NCBI RefSeq assembly: GCF_026240095.1
Contig: NZ_JAPIVG010000001.1
Location: forward strand, 1,178,001 to 1,242,000
Direction: 5' to 3'
DNA length: 64,000 nt
Origin: Pedobacter sandarakinus
GTDB taxonomy: Bacteria > Bacteroidota > Bacteroidia > Sphingobacteriales > Sphingobacteriaceae
The position numbers and the translations under genes were made by a program. The stretch's first letter is position 1. Every line of letters begins with the position of its first letter. The notes beneath the pieces were generated by a model. It did no database searches, was not told the DNA's origin, and saw only the letters and a list, made by a program, of their open reading frames with translations. Below are positions 42,528-52,074 of the stretch, one piece after another.

Positions 42528-45107
42528 ATGCTTAAAAAACTTTTATTGGCCATTATTACGGTTTTTACTGTAATTCTGCTTCTTGCTGCTACCATTCCGT
42601 TCTTTTTTAAAACAGAAATAGATCAAAAAATGAAAGCAACAATTAATGCTAAGGTAAATGCCAAGGTAGATTTTGCAGACTATGATCTAAGCTTAATCTC
42701 ATCTTTCCCCAATCTGGGTATAAAAATACACAATTTAAATGTTGTTGGTGTCGATAGCTTTGCGAAGGATACATTAGCTAAAATTAAAAGCTTGCAAGTT
42801 AACCTCAACTTATGGAGTGTGCTTAAAGGCCAAACCTATCAGATCAAATCTGTAGCGTTGCAGGAACCAAATATTTATGCGAAAGTATTGAAAAGTGGCA
42901 AAGCAAATTGGGATATTCTTAAACCCTCAGCACCGCAAAATGCAGATACTGCTAACAAAAGTGCTTTCAAGATCGCAATTAATCAATACGAAATTGAACA
43001 GGGTAGAATTGTTTATGATGATGCTTCTCTGGGTTTCTTTATGGATTTAAAAAATGTAAATCATACAGGTAAGGGAGATTTTACGCAAGATTTAATTGCT
43101 TTATCAATCCAGTCAGATATAGAAAATGCTACTGTAACTTATGCGGGAATTCCTTACTTAAATGGGGTTAAACTAGATGCCGAGCTCCCCCTGGAAATTG
43201 ATGTGAAGCAAATGAAGTTTACATTTGGCGAAAATAAGATTAAGCTTAACGAGCTATTGCTAACTGCAGTAGGTTATTTTTCTATGCCGAATAGTGAAGA
43301 CATCAATATGGACTTTAAGTTCGATGCGAAAGAATCTGATCTTAAAAATTTCCTGTCTTTGGTTCCCGCTATTTATGCCAATAACTTCAAAGACATGGAA
43401 GCAACGGGAAAATTTGCGCTAAGTGGTACTGCAAAGGGTATTTACAACGACAAATCTCTGCCCGCCTTTAAGTTAAATATGGGCATCCAGGATGGCAAAA
43501 TTAAATATCCCTCGCTGCCATCATCAATCAATAACATTCAAATGAGGTCTGTTATTAATAACCCCGATGGAATTCTTGACCACACCATAGTTGATGTACC
43601 AACTTTCCATCTGGAATTTGGGCAGGTACCTGTTGATGGAAGGCTTTTGCTTAAAAACCTGAACACCGACCCATTTGTAGATATGGCTTTGAAAGGTAAG
43701 CTAGACTTGAAAGAGCTTACTGCCATTTTCCCTATGAAAGACATTGCTTTAAGTGGTCTACTAGCAGTAGATGTAGCTGCAGCGGGAAGGAAATCCTCAA
43801 TTGACCAAGGGGCATACCAAAACTTTAATGCTTCGGGTCAAATTCTTGCAAACAATTTTATTTATACAGGCAAAAATGTACCTATGCCAGTTCATATATC
43901 CAATGCAAAGATGGTATTTAGCCCAAAGAATATTACATTAAGCCAGTTGGTAGCAAAGCTTGGAAAAAGTGACTTTGAAGCCAGTGGATCAATAAACAAC
44001 TATCTTGCATACTTTTTTAAACCTAACCAACCACTTTCTGGCAGGTTTAATCTTTCTTCAAATTTAATTGATTTAAATGAGTTGATGGGCAAAAAGCCCG
44101 AGATTAGTCATAAATCTTCAGTTCAAAATGAACTTAATGTTTTCCAAGTGCCTGGAAATTTAGATTTTGGAATAGCTGCTAAGGCTGGAAAGGTTCTTTA
44201 CGACAATTTTGATCTATCTAATGTTAAAGGCGGGCTCTTAATTAAGGATAAAGCTATCAATTTCAATAATATAGGTATGGAAATGCTTGATGGCATATTA
44301 AAAATGAATGGTACTTATGCTACTATTAATCCTCAAAAACCACATGTTAATGTAGACTTTGGAATTGAAAAAATGAATATCCAAAAGACATTTGCGGCAT
44401 TTAACACGATCAAACTATTAGCCCCTGTAGCAAAATATACTAATGGCGTATTCACAACCCAACTCAAATTTAATTCTGACCTGGATCAGCATATGATGCC
44501 GGTTTACGAATCCATCAATGCACAAGGATTAACCAATATTGTACAGGCTGTGGTAGCGGGCTTCGAGCCTTTAAATAAGCTAGCTTCTGCATTAGGTACT
44601 AATGCGCTTAAGCAACTTGCTGTAAATAATTTGATTGCTAAATTCAATATTCAGGATGGGCGTTTGAATGTTGCGCCATTCGATATCAAAAAGGATGGTA
44701 TAGTCATGAATGTTAAAGGTTCTAATGGGTTAGATCAATCTATCGCTTACGATTTAGCCCTAAATGTTCCCAGAGAGATGCTTGGCACAAGAGCAAACGA
44801 AGCTGCTAATGCTTTGCTTGCAAAAGTAAACAGGAGTGTTGGTACAAGTGTTGCTATAGGCGATAAAATTAAAGCGAATGCTGCAATGGGTGGTACAATT
44901 ATGAAACCTACCCTAAATTTAAAATATGCTCTGGTCGACACAAAATCAGCGGCAAAAGCTGTTCTAGATAATGTAGTAGCTGAAAAAAAGGTAGAAATCC
45001 AACGTAAAGCACAAGAAAAGGTCGATACGCTGAAAGCCAAAGCAACTAAAAAGATCGAAGAAACCATTTCAGACAAACTTAATGGATTATTTAGGAAGCG
45101 AAATTAA
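42528..45107 (+). CDS. AsmA-family protein
   Basis: 859 aa. An N-terminal signal-anchor helix (LLAIITVFTVILLLAATIPFFF) is followed by a long periplasmic chain of beta-rich repeats, including the typical AsmA opening KVDFADYDLSLISSFPNLGI and C-terminal ISYDLALNVP-like sequence (SIAYDLALNVPREMLG). The final 60 residues are a charged alpha-helical, Lys/Ala-rich segment. AsmA-like proteins are thought to bridge membranes in lipid movement. It is divergent from gldJ across a 250-base region and is followed by porV. Confidence 0.88.
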   Translation: MLKKLLLAIITVFTVILLLAATIPFFFKTEIDQKMKATINAKVNAKVDFADYDLSLISSFPNLGIKIHNLNVVGVDSFAKDTLAKIKSLQVNLNLWSVLKGQTYQIKSVALQEPNIYAKVLKSGKANWDILKPSAPQNADTANKSAFKIAINQYEIEQGRIVYDDASLGFFMDLKNVNHTGKGDFTQDLIALSIQSDIENATVTYAGIPYLNGVKLDAELPLEIDVKQMKFTFGENKIKLNELLLTAVGYFSMPNSEDINMDFKFDAKESDLKNFLSLVPAIYANNFKDMEATGKFALSGTAKGIYNDKSLPAFKLNMGIQDGKIKYPSLPSSINNIQMRSVINNPDGILDHTIVDVPTFHLEFGQVPVDGRLLLKNLNTDPFVDMALKGKLDLKELTAIFPMKDIALSGLLAVDVAAAGRKSSIDQGAYQNFNASGQILANNFIYTGKNVPMPVHISNAKMVFSPKNITLSQLVAKLGKSDFEASGSINNYLAYFFKPNQPLSGRFNLSSNLIDLNELMGKKPEISHKSSVQNELNVFQVPGNLDFGIAAKAGKVLYDNFDLSNVKGGLLIKDKAINFNNIGMEMLDGILKMNGTYATINPQKPHVNVDFGIEKMNIQKTFAAFNTIKLLAPVAKYTNGVFTTQLKFNSDLDQHMMPVYESINAQGLTNIVQAVVAGFEPLNKLASALGTNALKQLAVNNLIAKFNIQDGRLNVAPFDIKKDGIVMNVKGSNGLDQSIAYDLALNVPREMLGTRANEAANALLAKVNRSVGTSVAIGDKIKANAAMGGTIMKPTLNLKYALVDTKSAAKAVLDNVVAEKKVEIQRKAQEKVDTLKAKATKKIEETISDKLNGLFRKRN

Positions 45108-45310
45108 TCATTATTCAAAGCCAAATACCCTACATGTATAGCTTGCACTAATCATCGATCTCACATTTGCGTGTAAAAATCGTAGGTTTAATTAGTAAGT
45201 ATGTAGTTTATTCGTAATTTGGTGAAATATAATTTTTGGTTTTACGTTAAAGAGCTAATCAATCTCATGTTTTAGCGAACACCAAAATCTAAAATTACGT
45301 ACCTTAAAGG

Positions 45311-46501
45311 ATGAATTTCAAGTACATTGGTAAACTTGCTTTTTCTGTAATATCTATGGCCTTGGTGTTTGGTAAAACAAATGCTCAGGTAACTATAGGC
45401 AATACACAAACCAACGGTACCGAGTCTAATAATATAGTTACAGCTGTTCCATTCTTACTTATTACGCCAGATGCACGTGCAGGCGCTATGGGAGATGCAG
45501 GAGTTGCCGTAGCTGGCGATGTAAATTCATCGAGTATAAATCCATCTAAGCTTGCTTTTCTAGAAAAACCTTATGGCTTTTCGGTATCTTATAGTCCATG
45601 GTTAAAAAACTTAGTGCCAGATATTAACCTTGCGTATTTGAGTGGTTTTTATAAGTTAGATGATCGCAATACTTTGGGTGCTTCCCTTCGGTATTTTTCT
45701 CTTGGTTCGATCCAGCTAACTGACATTAACCAGCAGGATCTAGGTATGGCTAATCCAAATGAACTTGCCTTTGATGTAACCTTTGCCAGAAAATTCGGTG
45801 AAGAATTTTCATTAGGCACTTCGTTAAGATATATTTACTCTAATCTTGCATCTGGTCAATTTACATCTGGTCAGGTTCATGGCGGTAATGCCATTGCCGT
45901 AGATGTATCTGGTCTCTATAAAACGGGTACTACTTGGTTTGGTAAACCGACTATTGTTTCGGCTGGCGCCAATATTTCCAACATTGGTACAAAAATGAGC
46001 TATTCTGATGGCGGAGAGAATTTCTTTTTACCTACAAATTTTAAGCTTGGTGGCGCCTCAACAGTTTCGGTAGATGAGTTTAGTACCCTTACCTTAGCCT
46101 TAGATTTTAATAAGCTTCTTGTGCCAACTCAGCCCATATATGATGGGAATAATAATATTGTAAGCGGCCAAGACCCCAATAGATCTGTTCCGGCTGGTAT
46201 ATTTGGCTCATTTACAGACGCACCCGGAGGTTTCAGCGAGGAACTTCGCGAGGTTGGAATTTCTACTGGCCTGGAATATTGGTACAACCAACAATTTGCT
46301 TTAAGAGCCGGATATAACTATCAAAGCCCAATGAAAGGCGACAGTAGATATTTTACTTTGGGCCTGGGCCTGAAGTATAATGTGTTTAATATTGATTTTT
46401 CTTACTTGCTGGCGAATGCACAGACAAGTCCGCTGGCCAATACCCTCCGCTTTGGTCTTTTGTTTAACTTTGGCGAAAAAAGGTTGTTAAACACTAAATA
46501 A
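45311..46501 (+). CDS. porV: Type IX secretion outer-membrane protein PorV
   Basis: 396 aa. Signal peptide ends near TNAQ. The mature chain begins with the PorV pattern AVPFLLITPDARAGAMGDAGVA followed by a FadL-type 14-strand barrel (for example GFSVSYSPWLKNLVPDINLAYL) and ends with LRFGLLFNFGEKR. PorV shuttles type IX secretion cargo proteins between the translocon and the attachment complex. The cargo-processing protease PorU, which often lies next to porV in this phylum, is not in this window; an AsmA-family gene takes that place. Confidence 0.9.
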   Translation: MNFKYIGKLAFSVISMALVFGKTNAQVTIGNTQTNGTESNNIVTAVPFLLITPDARAGAMGDAGVAVAGDVNSSSINPSKLAFLEKPYGFSVSYSPWLKNLVPDINLAYLSGFYKLDDRNTLGASLRYFSLGSIQLTDINQQDLGMANPNELAFDVTFARKFGEEFSLGTSLRYIYSNLASGQFTSGQVHGGNAIAVDVSGLYKTGTTWFGKPTIVSAGANISNIGTKMSYSDGGENFFLPTNFKLGGASTVSVDEFSTLTLALDFNKLLVPTQPIYDGNNNIVSGQDPNRSVPAGIFGSFTDAPGGFSEELREVGISTGLEYWYNQQFALRAGYNYQSPMKGDSRYFTLGLGLKYNVFNIDFSYLLANAQTSPLANTLRFGLLFNFGEKRLLNTK

Positions 46502-46537
46502 TCGGTTAGAAGATACCGGTAATCTTATTTACAAATC

Positions 46538-47017
46538 ATGAAAATTAAAGTTGGATTTGGTTTCGATGTACACCAATTAAAGGATGATCATCCCTTTGTG
46601 GTTGGCGGTGTAAACCTCGAACACCACAAAGGCGCATTTGGGCATTCTGATGCTGATGTTTTATTGCATGCAATTTGCGATGCCCTTTTGGGTGCTGCAA
46701 ACCTGAGAGATATTGGATTTCATTTCAAAAATACCGATGAGCAATGGAGAGGAATAAGCAGTTTGATATTGCTTAAAGAAACCATCAAGTTATTAACGGG
46801 TAAGGGCTGGAAAGTAGGTAATATTGATGCAATGCTTTGCATAGAGGCACCAAAAATTAATCCGCATATTCCAGCAATGCAAGAAAACATTGCGCATGCA
46901 ATTGGAATTTCTACAGAAGATATTTCTATTAAAGCAACCACTAACGAACAAATGGGTTTTGTAGGTAGGGAAGAAGGCGTGGTTGCATACGCGGTTTGCT
47001 TAATTGAGAAAGAGTAA
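46538..47017 (+). CDS. ispF: 2-C-methyl-D-erythritol 2,4-cyclodiphosphate synthase
   Basis: 159 aa. Fifth step of the non-mevalonate isoprenoid pathway. Zinc ligands and motifs are intact: GFGFDVHQL with the Asp-x-His pair, GHSDADVLLHA, DIGFHF, and the C-terminal IKATTNEQMGFVGREEGV. Thirty-six bases after porV on the same strand. Confidence 0.96.
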   Translation: MKIKVGFGFDVHQLKDDHPFVVGGVNLEHHKGAFGHSDADVLLHAICDALLGAANLRDIGFHFKNTDEQWRGISSLILLKETIKLLTGKGWKVGNIDAMLCIEAPKINPHIPAMQENIAHAIGISTEDISIKATTNEQMGFVGREEGVVAYAVCLIEKE

Positions 47018-47048
47018 CTGGAAACCTACTTCAATAGTTTATCATGAG

Positions 47049-47080
47049 AAAGCCGGCAAATTATTGAAACTGCCGGCTTT
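47049..47080 (+). terminator. Hairpin after ispF
   Basis: AAAGCCGGCA (47049-47058) pairs with TGCCGGCTTT (47071-47080), 10 bp, 12-base loop. The T-run is short, but the position after ispF suits a terminator. Confidence 0.7.
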
Positions 47081-47168
47081 GTTATATGGTATTCAATATC
47101 CACGAAAACAGTAATTGCTGCGATAACATCGCTATTGCAACATTTTTTGTGTAGGAAATATCTTGGGT

Positions 47169-47699
47169 CTATGCTTGTTTTACGAATTGCAATTCGCCTA
47201 GCAATCTTACTTCTTCACTTACCATTACGCCACCTGTTTCTAATGCTGCGTTCCAGGTTAGGCCAAAATCAGATCTGTTAATTTTACCGCTTAAAGTAAA
47301 ACCTGCTTTGGTATTTCCCCATGGATCTGTTGCTATACCGCCAAACTCTGCGGTAAGTGAAACAGGTTTTGTTTGTCCCTTGATGGTCAAATCACCTTTT
47401 ACAATATAGTCACCACCATCTTTTTCTATTGTTGAAGATTTAAAGGTAATTGTAGCGAATTGTTCAGCATCAAAAAAATCACCACTTTTTAAATGGTTAT
47501 CACGATCAGTATTTCCAGTATCTAATGAGTTAATCTCACCACTGAATGAAACTTCAGCATTTTCGAATTCATCTCCTTCTGAAGTAAGCTCAGCAGTAAA
47601 AGACTTTAAACTGCCGGTAACAGTTGTAATCATTAGGTGTTTAACTTTAAACTGAAGTTCGCTGTGTGTTGGATCTAATGTCCATTTTGTAGTTGCCAT
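47169..47699 (-). CDS. YceI-family protein
   Basis: 176 aa. The full chain is a YceI lipocalin-like beta-barrel: KWTLDPTHSELQFKVKHLM at the start, LTIKGQTKPVSLTAEFGG and FGLTWNAALETGGVMVSEEV near the end. Unlike many YceI proteins it has no signal peptide, so it is probably cytoplasmic. The family binds isoprenoid-like lipids; in Bacteroidota, members are often induced by stress. Lies upstream of no partner gene. Confidence 0.9.
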   Translation of the reverse strand: MATTKWTLDPTHSELQFKVKHLMITTVTGSLKSFTAELTSEGDEFENAEVSFSGEINSLDTGNTDRDNHLKSGDFFDAEQFATITFKSSTIEKDGGDYIVKGDLTIKGQTKPVSLTAEFGGIATDPWGNTKAGFTLSGKINRSDFGLTWNAALETGGVMVSEEVRLLGELQFVKQA

Positions 47700-47882
47700 A
47701 TCTTTTATGTTTTTGAGATTTTCTATTTACAATACAAAGATATGGCGTTGGATTTTCATCCCGATTGATGTATGATAAGTATTCAAGATGGGCCAAGCTG
47801 CTAAGTAACTTTACCCGCTTAATTATATATTTCAACATCTGGTAATGTATCAGTTTTAAAACCGACCTGCCTTTATTCCCGA

Positions 47883-48470
47883 TTAAGTTCTAAAGTGTTT
47901 ATTTGCCAACTCTTTTCTAACCCTGCTAAGCGATTCAGGTGTAATTCCAAGGTAGGATGCGATCATCCACTGTGGAACCCGCAATGTGAGGTTTGGGTAA
48001 AGTTTGATGAAATCCAAATAACGTTCTTCGGCGGTAGCACTTAAAAGCATATTAATTCTCTTTTGCATAAAGCGAATAGAATTGTTCAGCAGTTTAGTGT
48101 GCATGGGTTGCAAACACGGAACCTTCATAGCGGCCTGCTCCATAAAATCGTTTGGCATGATGATAACTTCAGTGTTTTCTATTGCATCGATGAAGAAAAT
48201 AGACGCTTCGTTATTCATATTGTTGCGATCAGAAATTAGCCAATTTTCTGGTGCAAACTGAAGGATATGTTCTTTGCCTTTCGCATCAATAGAATAAGCA
48301 CGTAACAAACCTTTTAAAACAAAAAAACCATTCTTGTTGATATCGCCCGTATACTGGATGATCTCATTTTTTTCAAACTTCTTAATTTTTAAATCGCCTG
48401 ATATGCTGTCGAACTGCTCGTCTGTAATTTGAATTTTTTCTTTGAGATAGTTTTTAAACTGATCAATCAT
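47883..48470 (-). CDS. Crp/Fnr-family transcriptional regulator
   Basis: 195 aa. The N-terminal cyclic-nucleotide-binding-like domain (KNGFFVLKGLLRAYSID ... ILQFAPENWLI) lacks the Fnr cysteine cluster. The C-terminal winged helix is recognisable by the recognition region MIASYLGITPESLSRVRKEL. Bacteroidota have many such regulators of unknown signal. The divergent yceI-like gene downstream and the small Cys-rich gene upstream are the nearest candidate targets. Confidence 0.9.
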   Translation of the reverse strand: MIDQFKNYLKEKIQITDEQFDSISGDLKIKKFEKNEIIQYTGDINKNGFFVLKGLLRAYSIDAKGKEHILQFAPENWLISDRNNMNNEASIFFIDAIENTEVIIMPNDFMEQAAMKVPCLQPMHTKLLNNSIRFMQKRINMLLSATAEERYLDFIKLYPNLTLRVPQWMIASYLGITPESLSRVRKELANKHFRT

Positions 48471-48481
48471 AAAGCGGATGC

Positions 48482-48640
48482 CTATTTCTTAAGCGGTTTA
48501 ATATCAGAAAAATCTACATTACATTTGCAATTTCCACCACAACCATCTTTTTTCACTTGCAAAGATTTGTATACAAGGCGGCCAACATAGGCAATTGCCA
48601 CGGCAAATAATAAGAACACTAAAATGGTTTGGATGTCCAT
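48482..48640 (-). CDS. FeoB-associated Cys-rich small membrane protein
   Basis: 52 aa from ATG 48640. The N-terminal membrane helix (ILVFLLFAVAIAYVGRLVY) is followed by a Cys-rich cytoplasmic tail, KKDGCGGNCKCN, typical of the FeoB-associated Cys-rich family that accompanies ferrous-iron transporters. No feoB is nearby. It is 11 bases upstream of the Crp/Fnr gene and may share its transcript. Shorter than usual calling limits, but the motif is clear. Confidence 0.75.
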   Translation of the reverse strand: MDIQTILVFLLFAVAIAYVGRLVYKSLQVKKDGCGGNCKCNVDFSDIKPLKK

Positions 48641-48798
48641 AAGCACAAATATATACCTCAAATTCCGTTTATCGTTCAGCTTATTGTAAAAAGAAACATT
48701 TGTAATGAAGCCAAAAGTAGCTGAGAATGTATTTTAGATTATCCAGTCTTACCAAAACTACTTTGAGCAAGGCTTGCCAGTTCTTTTATCAGGAGGCT

Positions 48799-49986
48799 CT
48801 ACTTTTCCATAAACCCAACTGTGCCGCCTACCCAGTCAAAATCTGCATTATACCTCACACCGATCATTTTGCCTCGGCTTAGCCTGGCGAGGTTAATACA
48901 AAGCTGAGGCTCACCTCCATCTGGCCATAGGTACATCATCCTAATCTCTGCTTTAACTCCACCATCTGGCGCTTGAACAACAGGTTCGTAAGATACTTTC
49001 TTCTGTAAGATCCAATTTTCAGGATCTTCAATTTTGCTGATATCCTGCTCAGTAACATCAATAATCACGCCCATGCCCGCGAAAGAAAATAATGGTTTAA
49101 GCACATAATTCTTTAAATCCGCTGGGATACTGTCGATTTGATTCAAGAAACGCGTTTCTGGTACGAATTCGCTATTCAGAAATGGCATTGTGTACTTGCT
49201 GATTCGGTAAAACCAATTAGGATGCGTAACCCACTCAATGTCTAAATCATCGCGTGGATCGAAACTATTGGCAAAAACAGCCATGTCATCGGCAACCTCA
49301 TCAAAAATTAGGCGATTGTAAATCCTTTTTAGTCGAATTTTCTCCCCATTTTCTGTGTAAAATAATTGGTTTCCAACTTGCTCAATATCTGCTAATGATA
49401 GCACTTTTATTCCGAGCATTTTTTTAGTAACCAAAAAGTCGATTGCGGTTTTTTGGTTTGGCGCATCAACATCCATCAGCGCAACTTCATGTGCCTGGTG
49501 TTTGCCAATAATCACTTCCCGTAATAGGTTAACGTAACTTTCTTCATCGTAACCATTCAAGAAATGGTCGGTTGAGGAATCGATATCGAAACATGTTCTA
49601 AAGGTATTTGCTAGGTGCACCTGGAAACCATAGAGCGATGGAAAACCTTGCATTTCAATCAGCATAGGCGTCAATGCTCCAGCTTCATTTTTACAAATAC
49701 CAAAATCGAAAGTTAAAAAATGGGGCTGTTCATTTTCATTCGGAACATTCCAGTCGGCAGGAATGGCTTTGTTCGTTAGCGTTTTGAAATTAGGTTGCCT
49801 AATCAGTTTTATGATTTCCTCACCCGCTGAGATTAATTTTTCCTTTAGGTCTTTAGGAACAAATACAGGAGTTTCTGCTACACGAAATGGGATCTCGGCA
49901 TATTCTTTCTCGAGTTCATGCAGAAATCTTTGATACTTTTCTTCGGTAAACTGTCGGTTATATCTATCTCGTTGACTGGTTATCAT
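48799..49986 (-). CDS. ATP-grasp-like protein of the amidoligase cluster
   Basis: 395 aa cytoplasmic protein. The C-terminal half looks ATP-grasp-like: YVLKPLFSFAGMGVIID (phosphate-loop-type strand and loop), WILQKKV, and a charged EIRMMYLWPDG. The N-terminal half has LTFDFGICKNEAGALTPMLIEMQGFPSLYG. It is the last of five minus-strand genes (53906 down to 48799), 125 bases after the glutamine amidotransferase. In amidoligase clusters such proteins form amide bonds between carboxylates and amines using ATP. The exact substrate is unknown. Confidence 0.65.
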   Translation of the reverse strand: MITSQRDRYNRQFTEEKYQRFLHELEKEYAEIPFRVAETPVFVPKDLKEKLISAGEEIIKLIRQPNFKTLTNKAIPADWNVPNENEQPHFLTFDFGICKNEAGALTPMLIEMQGFPSLYGFQVHLANTFRTCFDIDSSTDHFLNGYDEESYVNLLREVIIGKHQAHEVALMDVDAPNQKTAIDFLVTKKMLGIKVLSLADIEQVGNQLFYTENGEKIRLKRIYNRLIFDEVADDMAVFANSFDPRDDLDIEWVTHPNWFYRISKYTMPFLNSEFVPETRFLNQIDSIPADLKNYVLKPLFSFAGMGVIIDVTEQDISKIEDPENWILQKKVSYEPVVQAPDGGVKAEIRMMYLWPDGGEPQLCINLARLSRGKMIGVRYNADFDWVGGTVGFMEK

Positions 49987-50111
49987 GGCTTGCGGTTATT
50001 GTTTGAATATGTTTGTTAGGCGCATCCCCGTGCACCATGAAGCCAAATTAAATCACAAACTTTAGTATAATGCTGGTTTTATAATTGCTTCTGTAAGCAC
50101 AAGATCGGCTA

Positions 50112-50939
50112 TTATGCTTCCTGAAAGTTTCCTATGGCTTTGTTTAGAAAGTTAGGCAAAATAACGCTTTGTGTTAGCACAATCCTAGCTGGGTCATCCA
50201 GACTGGTTAGCATATCTAAGTATTTTTGTTCGCCATGAGTTTCAATAATCACTTTACGTTTTTCTTCCTGCAAGAGATACATTTTCATTCCCACCGGATC
50301 TGCTTCTGGATGAAACTGGGTACCAATAATCTCCTCAGAGAAGCGAATAGCCATCATGCAACGCTCTAAATTTACGTGTTTTCGTTCCTTTTCTATGGCC
50401 AGCAATGTGGCGCCTTTCTGATGAAAAGCGTTAAAATCTGGTTCTATTACCTGCCAATCTCTACTATCTACTGAGAAGAAAGGGTTCGTAATACCATCAA
50501 ATATTTCGTCATTTTCTCCATCAGGGGTTAGCGTAATAGGAAAAATACCAAAAGCATTTGATTTCCTCTCAGTTACGTTTCCCAATTCATATTTACGGCA
50601 TGCCAATTGAAAGGAATGGCAAATTAAAAAAGCATACTTTTTTTTTTCCTGGCTTTGCTCATTAAATTCTGTTATTTGATCCAGCAAATGGTAAAAATCA
50701 TTCTCCCATTTCTCACCCTCACTTTCTAAAGGACTGCCCGGTCCCCCACTCGAAATGTAAGCGTCATACTCAATACCTGGTATTTCACCTTTTTGCCTCA
50801 AATCGAAAATATCGAAGGTTAGATTGACATTATTTTCTTGCCTAAATCGGGATAAGATTTCCTGAATTCCCCTCATTCCCTGGTTTGGTGCGCCATTATT
50901 CATATCAATAATGGCCACCTTTAAATCTCTTTTATCCAT
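50112..50939 (-). CDS. Class I glutamine amidotransferase-like protein
   Basis: 275 aa. The nucleophile elbow is LICHSFQLACR (Cys), and GTQFHPEADP supplies the catalytic His and Glu, so the glutaminase triad is intact. Early residues include AIIDMNNGAPNQGMRG. It can release ammonia from glutamine for a partner ligase, or hydrolyse a gamma-glutamyl bond. It is 8 bases downstream of the carboxylate-amine ligase gene, so the two are coupled. Confidence 0.85.
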   Translation of the reverse strand: MDKRDLKVAIIDMNNGAPNQGMRGIQEILSRFRQENNVNLTFDIFDLRQKGEIPGIEYDAYISSGGPGSPLESEGEKWENDFYHLLDQITEFNEQSQEKKKYAFLICHSFQLACRKYELGNVTERKSNAFGIFPITLTPDGENDEIFDGITNPFFSVDSRDWQVIEPDFNAFHQKGATLLAIEKERKHVNLERCMMAIRFSEEIIGTQFHPEADPVGMKMYLLQEEKRKVIIETHGEQKYLDMLTSLDDPARIVLTQSVILPNFLNKAIGNFQEA

Positions 50940-50947
50940 GTTGAAGT

Positions 50948-52048
50948 TTACTTAGCACCTATAAGTGTTTGAGTAGTAATGTAATCTACTACCGATTCAA
51001 AGTTACCAGTTTGTTGATAAACTGCCAACTGCCTGTCGGCACCAGTACCATGTTCCAGAATTTTGTGAACGTAATTAATGTCTTCACGGCAACCTAAATC
51101 GTCTACTACATCGTCAACAAAATCCAATAATTCCAAAACAAGATTGCGGCAATTTACTTCCATTTCCTTTCCAAAGTCGATTAGGTTACCATCTATTCCA
51201 TACCTGGCGGCACGCCATTTATTTTCGTTAATGAGTGCCCTTGAATAGCTGATAAACTCCATATTTTGAAGCCGGAGCTTATAGAGCTTAGCACATAAAG
51301 CCTGAAACAATGCTGTAAAAGCCATGGTTTCATCAATAAGCATTGGGCAATCGCAAATTCGAAATTCTACTGTATCGAAGAACGGATGTACCCGAATGTC
51401 CCACCAAATTTTCTTTGCATTGTCCATGCAATTAGTTTTGATGAGTAATTTTACATAGTTATCGTAATCCTCGATGCTATTGAAGATATCTGGAATGCCC
51501 GTACGGGGAAATTTGTCGAAAACTTTTGTCCTAAATGATTTGTATCCGGTGTTTCTAGCTTCCCAGAATGGCGAGTTGGTGGATAGCGCAAACACGTGCG
51601 GTAGAAAATACCTTACCTGATTTGCAATGTGAATGGCCAGTTCTCGGGATTGAAAACCAACATGTACATGAAGTCCAAAAATTAGGTTCGATCTCGCAGC
51701 TTCCTGTAGTTCATTTACAATCTCATTATAGCGGGGATGTTCGGTAATTAATTGCTTTTCCCAATGTGAAAATGGGTGGGTGCCGGCCGCTCCAATTCTT
51801 AAGCCTTGTTCTCCGGCCAGTTGAGAAACGGTATATCTTAATTGAGAAATTTCTTTCCTTGCCTCGCCAGTTGTTTTGCAAATGCCCGTGCCAACTTCTA
51901 CAACGGCTTGGTGCATTTCTGCTTTCACTTGATCTTTATGGATCCTTTGAGCAGCTTCGACAATTTTTTGGTCGTGTGAGGTAAGTTCTCTGGTAACGGG
52001 ATCGATTACCATATATTCTTCCTCTATGCCCAGCGTAAATTCATTCAT
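50948..52048 (-). CDS. Carboxylate-amine ligase, GCS2/YbdK family
   Basis: 366 aa. Related to gamma-glutamylcysteine ligase type 2: FTLGIEEEYMVIDP at the N-terminus, LIFGLHVHVGF in the middle, and WWDIRVHPFFDTVEFRICD as the metal/substrate region. It joins an amino acid carboxylate to an amine using ATP. Position between an ATP-grasp gene (26 bases upstream) and an amidotransferase gene (8 bases downstream) points to a peptide-like product. Confidence 0.88.
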   Translation of the reverse strand: MNEFTLGIEEEYMVIDPVTRELTSHDQKIVEAAQRIHKDQVKAEMHQAVVEVGTGICKTTGEARKEISQLRYTVSQLAGEQGLRIGAAGTHPFSHWEKQLITEHPRYNEIVNELQEAARSNLIFGLHVHVGFQSRELAIHIANQVRYFLPHVFALSTNSPFWEARNTGYKSFRTKVFDKFPRTGIPDIFNSIEDYDNYVKLLIKTNCMDNAKKIWWDIRVHPFFDTVEFRICDCPMLIDETMAFTALFQALCAKLYKLRLQNMEFISYSRALINENKWRAARYGIDGNLIDFGKEMEVNCRNLVLELLDFVDDVVDDLGCREDINYVHKILEHGTGADRQLAVYQQTGNFESVVDYITTQTLIGAK

Positions 52049-52074
52049 CCTGATGTGTATTAATTAAATCCCTA

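Noticed and set aside
42367..42573. 68-residue open frame between gldJ and the AsmA gene
   Set aside because: It covers the promoter region of both genes, is Phe/Cys-rich, and runs into the AsmA coding sequence out of frame.
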